A DNA stretch of 64,000 nucleotides from Phytophthora hibernalis. Its lineage: Eukaryota > Oomycota > Peronosporomycetes > Peronosporales > Peronosporaceae. The notes below the pieces were generated by a model. That model had not been told where the DNA came from. It searched no databases and saw only the letters and a program-made list of their open reading frames with translations. This document shows, one piece after another, positions 9,770-20,200 of this stretch (positions within the stretch are counted from its first letter, which is position 1; the number at the start of each line of letters is the position of its first letter). Both the position numbers and the translations under genes were made by a program. The stretch covers positions 62,001 through 126,000 of the forward strand of contig JAAKBF010000117.1 in NCBI GenBank assembly GCA_012656075.1. Direction: 5' to 3'.

Positions 9770-11250
9770 CCGTGTGCACGAACCGATTGCAGTCCGAAAT
9801 GAGAAGTTGGCTGGCCCATTGGAAAGAAAGGGAAATAACATACCACTACCTCGTGCCTGTGAGGTGACGTTGCCGCCATCAAATACTGACTTGATGCTCT
9901 TTCAAGATGCTGTTCTAAAATCAATCCTTTCAACAAATACCCACACTCACTCGAAGACCTGCGTTAAAAGGAAGCGCGGAAAGACGATGCCGATTGTGTC
10001 GCTCAGCGGGTATTCACGAAAGGAACACTGGACCACTCCATATAACAACTGATAAAGACGGTGAGCTAATAGGAAAACCACTGGACATAGGTTTAGAAGA
10101 AAAGTTGGATCCCGGTTATGATCCTTTCCAGGGCGAATTTCTACGACCATATTTTACGGGACCAGTAATCTGGGAGCAATGTCGGCCTAAATCGGATGGA
10201 ATGTTCATTGAAACGAATATTTTATTTTCTGGTCTGACCGGTTCACACTGTAATTCTAGCGTGCTGGCGATATGGTAGACGAGTATCAGCAAAATTATAT
10301 GACGAAGGAGGAGCTGGTTTAAAAATAGCGCGGCTTTAATGTTAACAGCACTAGAATACTCGCTAAAGTATCCGAGTATTGCAGAAGACACCGGAACTCC
10401 AATGTGGCAAGCACAGTATTTGGTTACAAGAACCGTAAATGCTTTTGAAGGAGCACACGAATGGCCACTGTCACTTATGGTGTACATTCGTCTTGGCCAC
10501 AATTCTTATGTGTCATCCGAATCGTTTTGGTATGTATTTCCTCGAGGCTTCATGGATAAATTAGGTTTCGTGGATGAAAACCAGAATTGTGATGAGGAAG
10601 AACCATACAGCAGTGATAGTGCCACGAGCAATGCCGAAGAAGACGATTTTGAGGAATTGGAAGAAGATGATGATGAACCTCAATCCCTGTTCATGATGTT
10701 ATCGAGCCGTTTGCCGATTTTGCTCACTCTGAAGACATGGCAGCATTGAGTGGTTCTTTGAACAAGCGTCGTACTACAGGAGGGACGCGATCGTACAAAA
10801 CCGATAGAAAATTGTTTTTGTCAGTCAAGTTGAATCCTATCAATTGCGTAGAAATCACTTTTGGAGTGTTTACCTATTGAGTTTGCATGTAAAGTGGATA
10901 TAATTCCTCGACAAGAATCAAATGCGAACAAGTCTCCCCGTGGACGTAAACGGAGAGTCGGCTTCGATTTAGACCCCTATCATCCTCTATTCCGCCATTA
11001 TGGAGCTGTTATCCGTTCGAAACTGATGACACCAGTCTTCGGCAATTCACCGCTATTCGTACCTCGTGGCATGACCGAGGCGGAGGTGGTATCGGGTATC
11101 ATGGTGGTTTCATCCTTGACCCCAAGTTCGATCGTGGCTAAATGTCATGTCCGCGAAAAAAATGTAGCGGAAATGGATGAATTCACTAGCCCAGTATATT
11201 TTGTCTGTCGTGACTCCCTGGAATCATAATCGGGGACCCGAATATGAACT
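9770..11250 (+). pseudogene. Helitron Rep/helicase protein, degenerate
   Basis: Frame pieces read PIAVRNEKLAGPL, NTHTHSKTC (a Cys/His element), then CRSAGIH, LDIGLEEKLDPGYDPFQ and CRPKSDGMFIETN with TGSHCNS. The two-Tyr motif YQQNYMTKE (about 10285) follows, then LEYSLKYPSIAEDTGTP, VNAFEGAHEWPLSLMVY and FWYVFPRGF. The last part (10861-11250) has FDLDPYHPLF and LAQYILSVVTPWN. The paired Tyr with downstream Lys is the rolling-circle catalytic motif of Helitrons. Frame breaks occur near 10040, 10310, 10750 and 11200. No helicase motifs are seen, as the ORF runs into gag-like sequence at about 11250. Confidence 0.6.
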
Positions 11251-12290
11251 CAATGCGTTTGGATTGGCCAGCCTGTGTGTCAACTGGGTACGCCTAGGTG
11301 CCGACCGTGAAGTGGATCAAGGTGACCTATCTACTGGTGTATTACGGTCTGAAGTGGAACAGCTGGAGTCCGAAGAGCGTCGCCGGACCAGTCGAAGGCC
11401 TGCGAGCCTAGGAGGAGGAACTCGTTCTGGATCAAGAGCGAGTAGTCGTCGCGGAAGTGTAAGTGGACGGGCGGTTCAGGCCACCACGACGCACGGTCCC
11501 GAGACGTTGCAAAGAGAAGTGATGAGAAAACTGTGGCATCAGTATGAAGATGAGTCGAAAGCCACAGAAGGAGGCGAGCCCGCCGAGGATACAAGTGAGC
11601 ACGCCGGGGATATGAGTGATCACGGTACAAGATCGGAAGCGTCTTCCCGACCACGGTCTCGGCACCATTCCGTGCATCATCGACACCGTGACAAGCGGAG
11701 TCAACACGGTGAACCGCGAGTAGAGACGGTGGCGGAAGGATACGCCGCTGACTATGGAGGAGGTTATGGAGAATACGAAGGGGTGCCGGCTTCGTACTAT
11801 GCCCAGTATACTAGTGCGTACGCTTATCCGTATCCGGCCCCAGCTCCACCAGAACCGGTTAAGGAGTCTCCTAAACGGTCTCCTAGTGTTTTTATAGCAC
11901 GGTACACTGAACCAGAGACACTTCGAGTGGCGCAGCCATCGGTTGGATGGGATTGGAATGGGAAGCGGGAATCAGTCATGGTCCCTGAACCTCAGGAACG
12001 GAGCGGTGCGGCGCCTCCGGTTCCGTACGTGCCGTATTATCCGGATATGGTATTGGTCCGTATGGTACGCCTGGATGGATACAACGTCCGTACCAAGAAT
12101 GTCCGCCTCCTCACGGAGCGCCAATACCGACTGGAACTCCTGTGGTGACACCTCGAGGTGCTCCTCTGGCGAGAAGAAGTGCGCCTGTGACTCGGAATAC
12201 GCCTGCTTGTGGAAGACGAAGCGTTCCACCTACGACTGGGAGTGCTGGACGGCCATTGAAAGCGTCAGCATGGACGGATCGTGAGCAACC
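11251..12290 (+). pseudogene. gag-like Arg/Ser/Pro-rich N-terminal region
   Basis: An open frame of about 300 codons ends at 12148. It continues Helitron-like sequence through FGLASLCVNWVRLG into a disordered region: SEVEQLESEERRRTS, SGSRASSRRGS, a His/Arg run near 11660-11700, Tyr-rich repeats near 11780-11840 and Pro-rich stretches. A second frame (12142-12357) keeps the Pro/Arg-rich character. No domain is recognised. The part 11251-11400 recurs inverted at 52278-52430. It may be the N-terminus of a gag variant, or a captured gene. Confidence 0.4.
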
Positions 12291-12916
12291 ATGGGACGGA
12301 TACTGCACTGTTACCGACAACTCCCGCGGAAGACGAGACGAACGTGGAAATTGCTGAGCGATGCGTTCATCAAGTACTACTATTCCCGATTTAATCAATC
12401 GGCGAAAGCACGGTACTACTCGGCGAGGCGTAAAGAGAAGGAGCATGTTTGCGACTATCTGAACCGGATCAATGGCTACGCCAGGAATGCCGGAGTACAA
12501 TTCGAGCACGGCTGTCGCAAGGCCAAGGATCATGTTGAACACTTTCTCGATACGTGTGAAGACCGAGCCTTGGAAGGGCGTTTGTGTCACGTGCGAGTCA
12601 AGAATATTCACGACCTGGAAGACATGATAAACGATATCCTCCGACGTCGCGAGCGGAACAAGGGACGCGAGTCCTCGGTGCGACGCCCCAAAGGCCAAGA
12701 TGATAGTCGTCGTCGTGACGATGGACGCTCCGAGGATTCACGAAACCCTTACCGGCGTGACCGAGATGATGGTCGTCGTCGGGATGACCGTTATCGGGAT
12801 GACAACCGACGTCGAGACGATAGCTAATACCGACCGAGGATTACGCTCGCTGAAGCGCTGACGGACATGGCCGCTGCGTTGTATGTGAACGGCTCGGTCG
12901 ACCCCGCGGGGAACCT
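12291..12916 (+). CDS. gag: family A gag, capsid-like domain
   Basis: The frame reads RQLPRKTRRTWKLLSDAFIK, SRFNQSAKARYYSA, EHVCDYLNRINGYARN and VEHFLDTCEDRALEGRL, the alpha-helical pattern of retrotransposon gag capsids. An Arg/Asp tail (DRDDGRRRDDRYRDD) ends in a TAA at 12825, but the same frame goes on (ITLAEALTDMAAALYVNG) to 12914. A second copy at 52090-52277 is about 95% alike in protein. It would assemble the virus-like particle. Confidence 0.7.
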
Positions 12917-13393
12917 GTGGAGGCATTGAGTGAAGGGTATGATGACACCGAGGGTTACGACTCGAAGTACTATCGTAGCAGGAGTGACCGAGACTCGGAC
13001 AGGTACTCGGACGACGAATATGCGTCGGATGAAGACCACGGTCATTTGGCTGCTGCGAACGATTCGGAGCGTCGTCACGCCGCCGATGGAACGTTCGCTC
13101 GGGCTGACAATCGCCGGCCGAGGGTCGGGAATAACCAATACCCGCACGACCGAGACATCCGAGGACCAGGCGGACGTGATGGTCGCCAACAATATGGCCC
13201 GTGTGCTGCCTGTGGTGAGCTCACACATTCTGCACACTACTGTTTCAAGACGTGCAAGATATGCAAGCAAGTCCACGATGCGGGAAGATGCGAAGCATTC
13301 AACGAGCTGGCGTCTCTTTTGAAGGCGAAGGTGGAGAAGAAATACCTCTCGCCAGAACTTCAAGAATTGGTATATGGGAGACATTTAAACTAG
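12917..13393 (+). CDS. gag: family A gag, nucleocapsid with two zinc knuckles
   Basis: After an acidic/Arg region this frame carries CAACGELTHSAHYC, an exact C-x2-C-x4-H-x4-C zinc knuckle, then CKICKQVHDAGRC (C-x2-C-x3-H-x4-C). The knuckles bind RNA during packaging. It is separated from the capsid frame by a frame change near 12914. The end (LSPELQELVYG) is typical of a gag C-terminus. Confidence 0.75.
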   Translation: MEALSEGYDDTEGYDSKYYRSRSDRDSDRYSDDEYASDEDHGHLAAANDSERRHAADGTFARADNRRPRVGNNQYPHDRDIRGPGGRDGRQQYGPCAACGELTHSAHYCFKTCKICKQVHDAGRCEAFNELASLLKAKVEKKYLSPELQELVYGRHLN

Positions 13394-13564
13394 GCAGCCC
13401 TCCAACTGAAACTGGGTTGGTCCCAATCGGGCTGCCACAGTTAGCCGAACCTGCGCTGGACGCCGACTATTCGTTTGCGTTCACGGGTTCGTGCAAACGG
13501 CCTGATGACTTGAATATGGATTATGTGAAATCGACGGAAAATGGAGAAGAGAGACGCAAGCCTC

Positions 13565-14218
13565 GGTGAGAGTGAAGTGAAATTTGAAATGCGCGGAGGA
13601 AGCTACTGGCAGGGTTACCGAGGCTTCAATCGCGAGTATAGCTGTGACCGAGTATGAACCCCGAAATCTAGGCCAGGCAATCAAGTTGTGAGGATGGGGT
13701 GGTGGTCGTCCCAGCGCTACTACAAGAGGAAGCGATTGCGTGCAATAGTAGACGGGGCAGTGGATGACTCGCGAACGAGGATTCTGCTCGATACTGGAGC
13801 AAACGTGAGCAAGATATCGGCTTCCCTATGCAAAAAACTACGCGTGCGGGAAGTATCAGACCGCGGTCGTAGTCTGGAAGTGAGAGGAATCAACCCAGGA
13901 GTGATGGAGACACGTCGCCGAGCACTCGTTAAGATCACCCTCGGGTGGGAGCGAGTATATGAATTCGAGTTGTGGATTATGGATCATAGCGCAGGAGTCG
14001 ATGTTGTCCTAGGTACGGATTTCATGATCCCAGATGGAGTGCGGTTAGACTTGTTCCATGGCACAGCCCGGTTACCGGATGAAGTAATGGTCCACTTAGT
14101 GAAGTCCCATAACGCTGATGACGCTCCAGAATACGGTTTACAAGTCCGACCGAGGATCTGTCAGTCGCCGGACGAGAGTGGCACGAGTTCAACTTACCTC
14201 GACGACACCCATCCCTGA
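13565..14218 (+). CDS. family A retropepsin-like protease
   Basis: The ORF from 13688 has the catalytic triad LLDTGANVSKIS, then LVKITLGWERVYEFELWI and DVVLGTDFMIPDGVRLD, the flap and ALGxD-like segments of gypsy proteases. An upstream stretch from 13565 (GGSYWQGYRGFNREY) appears to be the linker from gag. It is the best-preserved protease in the window, with an intact DTG. It processes Gag-Pol. Confidence 0.75.
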
Positions 14219-14922
14219 ACACCCACGAGGTGTGGGTTCGCCGGATCGGGAATCTCGTGCCGACAGTGACGAAGTTCCGACGAGGGCAACCAGCGACTAT
14301 CCGGCTGACTAAAGTGTCACCGAGGGTTGCCCACTGTACAAACCACAAATCGGTGGTATTATGGGTACCGCGTGGCGATCTCCCGCATAGGCGTGGCCAC
14401 ACCGGCCACGGTCGGCGAAATACGACGAATGGCAAGTACTGGCGTACGCCGAGTGCCGGAGTGACACATTGCTGAAGCGTGAACGCAAGCTGTACGAGCG
14501 CTGGCTAGCAAGTCAACCACCAGCAGTCGAGCGGCGGGATTACCCGACGCCTCGGAAGATTCTTTCTCGGTCGATAACGCACAAAGATGGGCGACGGGTA
14601 GCCCTTCCACCGCGTGTTAAGGAGGACTACGTGCAGCCGAGCGGGTGCGACCAACCGACAGTAACCATTACTCTAGCAACCTCGGACATGGTGGCTAAGG
14701 ACATTGGAGCCGAGGAAGGTGAAGGTTCAACGACGTCCGAATCCTCTGGACAGGGGTGACGGCGATGGAATTAACTGTGAGGCACCGGAAACCATGGCTA
14801 GCGAAGACTCTGAAGCCCGTCTGGAGTCTGTGATCGTCGCGCTTATCGCATGTATTTTAGCTGGCGACGCTGTCGAAATTGACGATGCCCCCGGTGATTT
14901 GGCCGAGCATGTGGCAAATTAA
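14219..14922 (+). pseudogene. family A protease-RT linker
   Basis: Several short frames (14230-14475, 14469-14759, 14704-14922) follow the protease. They include ERKLYERWLASQPPAVERR and acidic segments and have coding-like composition without a domain. In the intact parent this would be one reading frame; here it is broken about three times. Confidence 0.45.
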
Positions 14923-16250
14923 ATGGAGTTGACCGACTACGCTCATGGGTTGGTATTCCTGCCTGACCAGACCGAAGCTTCGGAGACGGTTTCGGATTAT
15001 ACAGCACCCAACGTAGTGAACCCGAAGGCCACGTCCGAGCAAGAACGAGCATTGATCAGCGTGTTAAAGCAGCATGAGCAGATCATGATTTCGAGCGGAA
15101 ATGCTCTGCCACCGCCAGCCTATGGCGTGGTATACGATATCGATGTACAGGGGTACCGATTAAACAGAGGGCTCGGCGTACAACGCTGAAGCACCTGAAG
15201 AAGCTATACGAGTTACTGAAAGGCTTGTCGAAGGCTCGGTTGGTAGCGTTCTCGGACAGCCCGTGGGCATCCTCGATTGTGATCGTGTTGAAGAAGAACG
15301 GCGTTGATATTCGCCTGTGCATCGATTACAAGATGGTGAACGCAATCACCGCGATTATGGAGTATGTCATGCCGCTGGTCGACGATTTATTAACCGACCT
15401 GGAAGCCTACTTGTGGGTCTGCTCTTCGAAGCTGCTAGTGGATTCTGGGCAATAATGATGACGATGAGAGCTCGGAAAATCTCGGCCGTCGTTTGTGCAC
15501 TCGGTCACTTTGAGTGGCTGCGTATGCCGTTTGGCCTGAAGAACGCACCGATGATTTACCAACGAATGATTGATAACGCTCTGTGGGGTTCGTTCAACCC
15601 AAGGGTGGTTGGACCTAGTTCTCTGAATTGATGTGGTCGGCTGAAGCGGCCGCTGAGGCCGCAAGAACAGGGGTGACCAACGGTTATGCACGACTGTCCG
15701 AGGTTTCGACAGCTTTTCCGACCAAGTTCGTGGCCGACCGCGAGTCTTCGGTGACGCTCGACGATGTGACTCAATTGGTGAACAGCCCTGTCGCGGATAT
15801 GTTCTCCACGACGGGGAAAGCAGAAAAATCCTCGTTTGTGCCAGTGTTCGATCGGCAGTCGTTCGTTGATGATATTTGTTTTGGCTCCGAGACTTTTGAC
15901 TCCTGTCTAGCCACCCTGGACTTCGTGCTTGAACGGTTTGGTGAGTGCCGAGTGGATTTCCTGTCGCATGAAGTGTCGGTCGACGGCATTCAGGCCGATC
16001 CAAAGAAGTTGAAGATCATGACGGAGCTGCCGTTCCCGTCATCGAAGAAAGAAATGCAGTCATTCCTCGGTGCGTTGAACTATTACAGCAGATTAATCCA
16101 AGACTTTGCAGTCTACGGATCTGCCCTATACCAACTCAAGGACGAGGATTTCACACAGACAAGGAACTCATCCGCAGCTCTCCAAGGCTTCGCGGTGTTA
16201 CAACAGAAGGTTGCAGACGCGTTGAAACTACGGCATTTTGACCGCGCCAA
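14923..16250 (+). pseudogene. family A reverse transcriptase
   Basis: The RT fingers/palm read SPWASSIVIVLKKNGVDIR, LCIDYKMVN, then after frame breaks FEWLRMPFGLKNAPMIYQRMID. An insert of about 80 residues (15620-15860) precedes the active-site motif SFVDDICFG (F replacing the usual Y of YxDD). The thumb follows: FLSHEVSVDGIQADPKK, then MQSFLGALNYYSRLIQDFA. Frame breaks lie near 15190, 15420 and 15620, so it is inactive as written. Confidence 0.75.
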
Positions 16251-17336
16251 ATAGGTGCACGAGACGTTTTTGCTAACGAGTGGGCTCTGAGCTCCACTCT
16301 GATGCAGTATCATGACGACAAGTTACACCCCGTGCGGTTCTGCGGCCGTGTACTAAAAGACGGTGAGTTGAATTACCACCCGGCCGAGAAGGAGGTGTTA
16401 GCTTCGCTGTTACTGGTGAAAGTGTGTTACACCCAACTGGTTGGACGGACTATCCATGTCTACACTCGGTTCTCGACACTGGGGTGGGTACACAAGTCGA
16501 AGACATTGTTCGGTCGTACGACCCACTTCGCAGTGATGTTGTCCCCGTGGCACCTGAAGGTCAAACGAGTCAGGGAACGCGATTGTGCTTTCGCTCAGCT
16601 ACTACAAGCTGGGCTTACCAGCTTTGTTGAACTGGAAGCCTCGTTAGCCCCGGTGACACCACCGTCACGAGGATCGCCGACTGCTCGAATGGACCCACAC
16701 TTGCTATACGCAAGCCTACCGAGGAATTACAATGGCGTGGTGATGTCTTTTGACGGCTCAGCCAAGACGGAGAAGAATGGCGGGTATGGTAGTTGCTCCT
16801 GGATATTATGGAAATTACCAGAATGGACGGTAGTGACGGCTGCGAGTGCTTATCTCGAGACCACCACAGTAAACCTCGCTGAGTACGCAGGTATGAACAA
16901 TGGTGTCTTGACCGCGCTGGAGCACGGCACCGAGGATGTAATTGTGGTGGGAGTCTCGAGACTCGCAATCCAGCAGTCCCTAGGGGTGATGGCCTGTTGG
17001 AAGGAAACTCTGATGGCCCAACTCAACCACCACCGAGAACGCACAGCCAAGCTTGGGTCGGTGAAATATCTCCATGTGATCCGAGAGTTAGATACAGCTG
17101 CGGACTCGTTAGCTACAGAGGCTCCCAACAACAAACAGTCCAGCGTGGTTTCGGCAGAAACCAGGAAAATGGAGTTAGTCGAGCTCAGCCGAATCGACGA
17201 AGTCATTTACGAGCCTTCGCCCGAGGTCGCCCCGCCAACACTCGGCGAAGCGGCCACCGATGAGAGAGCGTCGGTCAACCTAGCCCGGACTCGTGTGGCC
17301 CGCCAAGCACTCTGCAACCATTTTTTGATTTTGTGA
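16251..17336 (+). CDS. family A degenerate RNase H (tether) plus second RNase H
   Basis: The first half holds the normal Ty3 RNase H fold sequence (VRFCGRVLKDGELNYHPAEKE) but lacks catalytic Asp: the first site reads FANEWALS and the last VYTRFSTLGW. After about 110 residues a second RNase H starts with VVMSFDGSAKTEKNGGYGS, has NLAEYAGMNNG for the Glu, and VVGVSRLAIQQS where GDS is expected, so its third acid is gone in this copy. This tether-plus-new-RNase-H order is known from retroviruses, plant Tat elements and some oomycete Gypsy lineages. The ORF is uninterrupted from 16302. Confidence 0.7.
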   Translation: MGARDVFANEWALSSTLMQYHDDKLHPVRFCGRVLKDGELNYHPAEKEVLASLLLVKVCYTQLVGRTIHVYTRFSTLGWVHKSKTLFGRTTHFAVMLSPWHLKVKRVRERDCAFAQLLQAGLTSFVELEASLAPVTPPSRGSPTARMDPHLLYASLPRNYNGVVMSFDGSAKTEKNGGYGSCSWILWKLPEWTVVTAASAYLETTTVNLAEYAGMNNGVLTALEHGTEDVIVVGVSRLAIQQSLGVMACWKETLMAQLNHHRERTAKLGSVKYLHVIRELDTAADSLATEAPNNKQSSVVSAETRKMELVELSRIDEVIYEPSPEVAPPTLGEAATDERASVNLARTRVARQALCNHFLIL

Positions 17337-18300
17337 GGGATGTGCCGGATTACATAACCTTACGACCCTTCGACAAGCGAGAGCACAGAAGAAGCGTGTC
17401 CGGTTTGTGAACGAGCCCTCGGTGATGGACCAGGATGACGGAACACGACGAGACGAAGCAGATGAGATAGTCTCAAGACCCAGAACGATGCAGAAATCGA
17501 ACTACCAACGACCGAGGCCAGCATCAGAGCACCAAATGCAAACGATGTTGACCCGAAAACGATTCAAGAAGAACGAAGACGAAGGATTTCCGCCGCCCAG
17601 GACGAGGAGCTGAGGTGGGCAAACCTCAAGGCCGTTCTCTGAGGCGATGAGGCTAGCCTGAGGTACAGTGCGGCGAGAGATGCATGGAAAATGACCGACA
17701 AGTTTGCGCTAAGCGAGGACGGTGTGCTGTATATTATCGGAGCGAACCGTCGGTGGACTAACGAAAACCAAGAGGGACCAAGATGCGACTGGTGGTACCC
17801 ACAACGATGATTCAGTATTACAAAGCTGCCATGACTCCACCAAGGTATCGGTCGAACATACCACCGAGCGAAAATGGAGTATTATTGGATCGGGCAGTAC
17901 GCAGACGTTGAGCGGCATGTGCGGTTCTGCCCAGACTGCAGCTCGAGCAAAAGTCGACCGCAGCTCAGAGGGTACTCTCCTGGGAATGTACTAGTCGAGA
18001 GACCATTCCAGCTGGTATCGATGGATTTCGTCATACCATTGCCGAAATCTCGGCGAGGAATACCGCGCTGCTACTGTTTCAATGCTCGTTCACAGGATTC
18101 GTTATGGGGAAGGCCATGTCAGATACTACCGCATTAAAAGTTGCTCAAGCATTCGAAGAATGTGTCTACCGAAGGATCGGAGCGCCAACGATGATCCGTC
18201 ATGACTGAGACCCTCGGTTCATGAGCGAGGTTTTCCTAGCATTTGCTGAGATGATGCAATCTCGGTCGATGGCCACGTTGTGTTATCGTCCGCAAGCAAA
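17337..18300 (+). pseudogene. family A integrase, truncated
   Basis: A broken frame gives YYWIGQYADVERHVRFCPDC, the second half of the H2C2 zinc finger, then LVSMDFVIPLPKS with the first catalytic Asp. RIGAPTMIRHD-stop-DPRFMS carries the second Asp; the stop is TGA at 18206. The match ends in CYRPQANG at 18300, just before the catalytic Glu, where an antisense ORF on the other strand begins. The C-terminal domain is therefore missing. Confidence 0.7.
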
Positions 18301-19227
18301 TGGGGAGGAGTCGCTGCGTCGATGTCACCGAAGCTTCGGCCGTGGTCGCGCGACCAGCTCACAGCCCCACGAAGCGGTCGTGGTCAGCGATGGCGGAGTT
18401 GGCCTGGCACAGGTGGGCGGCCGCCTGTTCGTGCTCGTCCTTGAGAGCGATGTACGACTGGTGGAGGTTATCCAGAGCATCACGTGTACGACTCTCATCG
18501 CTTGAATCGTGGGTGCAGAAACGCTCGAACATCTTGCGTTCTTGCGTCTCTGCTTGGAGCCGGTCCATGGTGTCAGCGAGTCGGGCCTTGAGCTCTGCTA
18601 CCTCGTTACGTAGGTGAACGAGGAGCTCGGCTTCACCCGGCAGGAGCCACGGCAGCCTCAGAGAACCTCATCGAGGTCTGTGGCGCGCCCATCAGGCTAT
18701 CGAGCGACGAATCGACTCGCCGAGGACGCTGACGGGGCACACCAACCACGAGATGGCCCAACTGGAGGATACATTCCTCAACCAGAGCAGAAACCGAAGG
18801 CTCGGTCGAGGCAACCGGAGGAGCGACACCGGAGGTGTCAGTCTGACACCCCACCGAGGCGAGTGTCCCAAACGCCCAAGGGTCCTGAGACCGCCACGGG
18901 TGTGCCGTGAAGCAAGTATTCCTGGACTGGCGAGGCGTCGGGCGATGGAGGAGGCGTAGGGAGCAACGAACCCTCGGCTGTACCACCGCCAACCGGCGAA
19001 GAACCAGCAGAATGTTGCGGAGGCGAGACCGAGGCCCCAGCAGAGCTGGGAACGTCGGCAGGAGCGTCGGCAGCCCCTTGTGATCGTGCCTGAGGTATAG
19101 AGGCAAGATGGAGCGAAGAGTTAGAAGATGCGCAGGATGCTGAGATGATGAAGGTGGAGAAGATTACCTCGTCGCCCGGGCCGACAGCACGGAGAGCGGC
19201 AGCGGTGGCGTCGCTGAGAAGACGCGA
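18301..19227 (-). pseudogene. family A antisense ORF (aORF), copy 2
   Basis: Exon 1 (19227-19168) reads MVHPSRLLSDATAAALRAV. An intron (19167-19090) follows, then exon 2 starting ARSQGAADAPADV, Pro/Ser-rich. In another frame come GCQTDTSG and RQRPRRVDSSLDS, and then coiled-coil sequence (MDRLQAETQERKMFERF). It is cut at 18301, where it is joined tail-on to the truncated integrase, so roughly half of the protein is lost. It starts 72 bp outside the LTR at 19300, so its transcript would begin inside the LTR, antisense. Confidence 0.65.
19090..19167 (-). other. intron in family A aORF, copy 2
   Basis: The minus strand has GTAATC at the donor and CCTCAG at the acceptor, 78 bp apart. Its position, after the RLLSDATAAALR exon and before ARSQ, equals that of copy 1 although the intron sequence has diverged. 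Confidence 0.6.
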
Positions 19228-19299
19228 CGGATGGACCATGATGCGAAGATGTGAAGCACCACGGCGCGCACTACTTGCGTCGAGGCGGGGCAGTTGCGG

Positions 19300-20178
19300 T
19301 GTTGGGTTTTGGGGCGCTCGGTCACCAGTCGGCAACGGTTCCCTTGCTGAAAGAAAGTGACCGGCGTGCCCCGATTGGCGGATTACATTCCCCGCGCACA
19401 TTGACCACAATAGTTTAGTGATTGAGGTCTCGGTCGGGTATAATAAATATCCGGCCGAGTACGAGCCCTCGTTTGTACTCATTTCAGTTTCGTACCCTCG
19501 GTATTATAGAGACGGGTACAGGATCACATACGGGGATCGGTTCACTCTGGATATTTGTATTTAGATATAGGACTAGCTATAGGATTGACTACAGAGGTTC
19601 TCAGGGTCATAGATCAACAGAAATAAATCAGCAGTCTTCCCCCAGTCACCAAGGGTCAAGTCGGACTTCGGTAAGTCTAGCTAGCTTATCTTAGGGTCTG
19701 GATACGCTCGGCTTGTGGGATGCTGGTCAGCAAGCCTAAGGTACATTGAACCGAGGGTTTGTTGCTGGTCAGTCCAAGAGATTAGAGTGGCCGAGTGTTG
19801 GGAGCGACGAGAAGCGTCGTTCACCAAATACTATAGTGGAACCGAGTGTTCCATTCATATTTTACGACCCGCCAAGGTTTTACCTCGGCAAACCCGTATT
19901 AGGCTTGACAGCCATAACCTTCCTTCTGAGGGACTGCGGGGGTTCGCGCGAAAGCGCGATATTGCATACTAGCTCTCGCTCGTGGCTAGTGGTGCAGGTT
20001 ATTGGGTTGGCCTAATACAATCTAGGTGTACAGAGGGTTCACATCCAACCCGGCGTAAGGGATCGTTCCTGGTCTTCAGGTTTGATCCAACGCTCGTTGA
20101 CCTGACCAGGGAAGCGAGTGTTGTTGGTGGGACTCATATCATTTGGTAGTGAGAATTATTGCGTGATCCTGCACGACA
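19300..20178 (+). repeat. family A LTR, full length
   Basis: The 879-bp unit starts TGTTGGG and ends CACGACA, giving TGT..ACA ends, with a purine-rich GGCGGGGCAG just upstream and a candidate primer site just downstream. Other copies: 4804-4920, 7114-7533 and 7535-8310. The start is supported by copy boundaries (8310 abuts Helitron); the end rests on the primer site and the CA. The LTR lies between an antisense ORF and a gag, so it either joins two tandem elements or is left from recombination. Confidence 0.75.
19439..19485 (+). promoter_or_regulatory. LTR-A core promoter
   Basis: TATAATAAAT at 19439-19448 is followed about 40 bp later by CTCATTTC (19478-19485), a good match to the oomycete initiator consensus around TCATTYC. 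Both are kept in the other LTR copies. It would drive the plus-strand gag-pol transcript. Confidence 0.55.
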
Positions 20179-20180
20179 AC

Positions 20181-20200
20181 TGGTGCCGCGACCCGGGATT
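20181..20200 (+). other. candidate tRNA primer-binding site, family A
   Basis: TGGTGCCGCGACCCGGGATT begins 2 bp after the LTR end. The first TGG pairs with tRNA CCA, the next seven bases would pair with an acceptor strand, and CCCGGGATT resembles the complement of a tRNA T-arm. The tRNA species is not determined. Confidence 0.5.

Noticed and set aside
12111..13384. Minus-strand ORFs opposite gag A (195 and 186 codons)
   Set aside because: They are opposite to frames with gag and zinc-knuckle motifs. Arg/Asp-rich codons leave the reverse frames open by chance.
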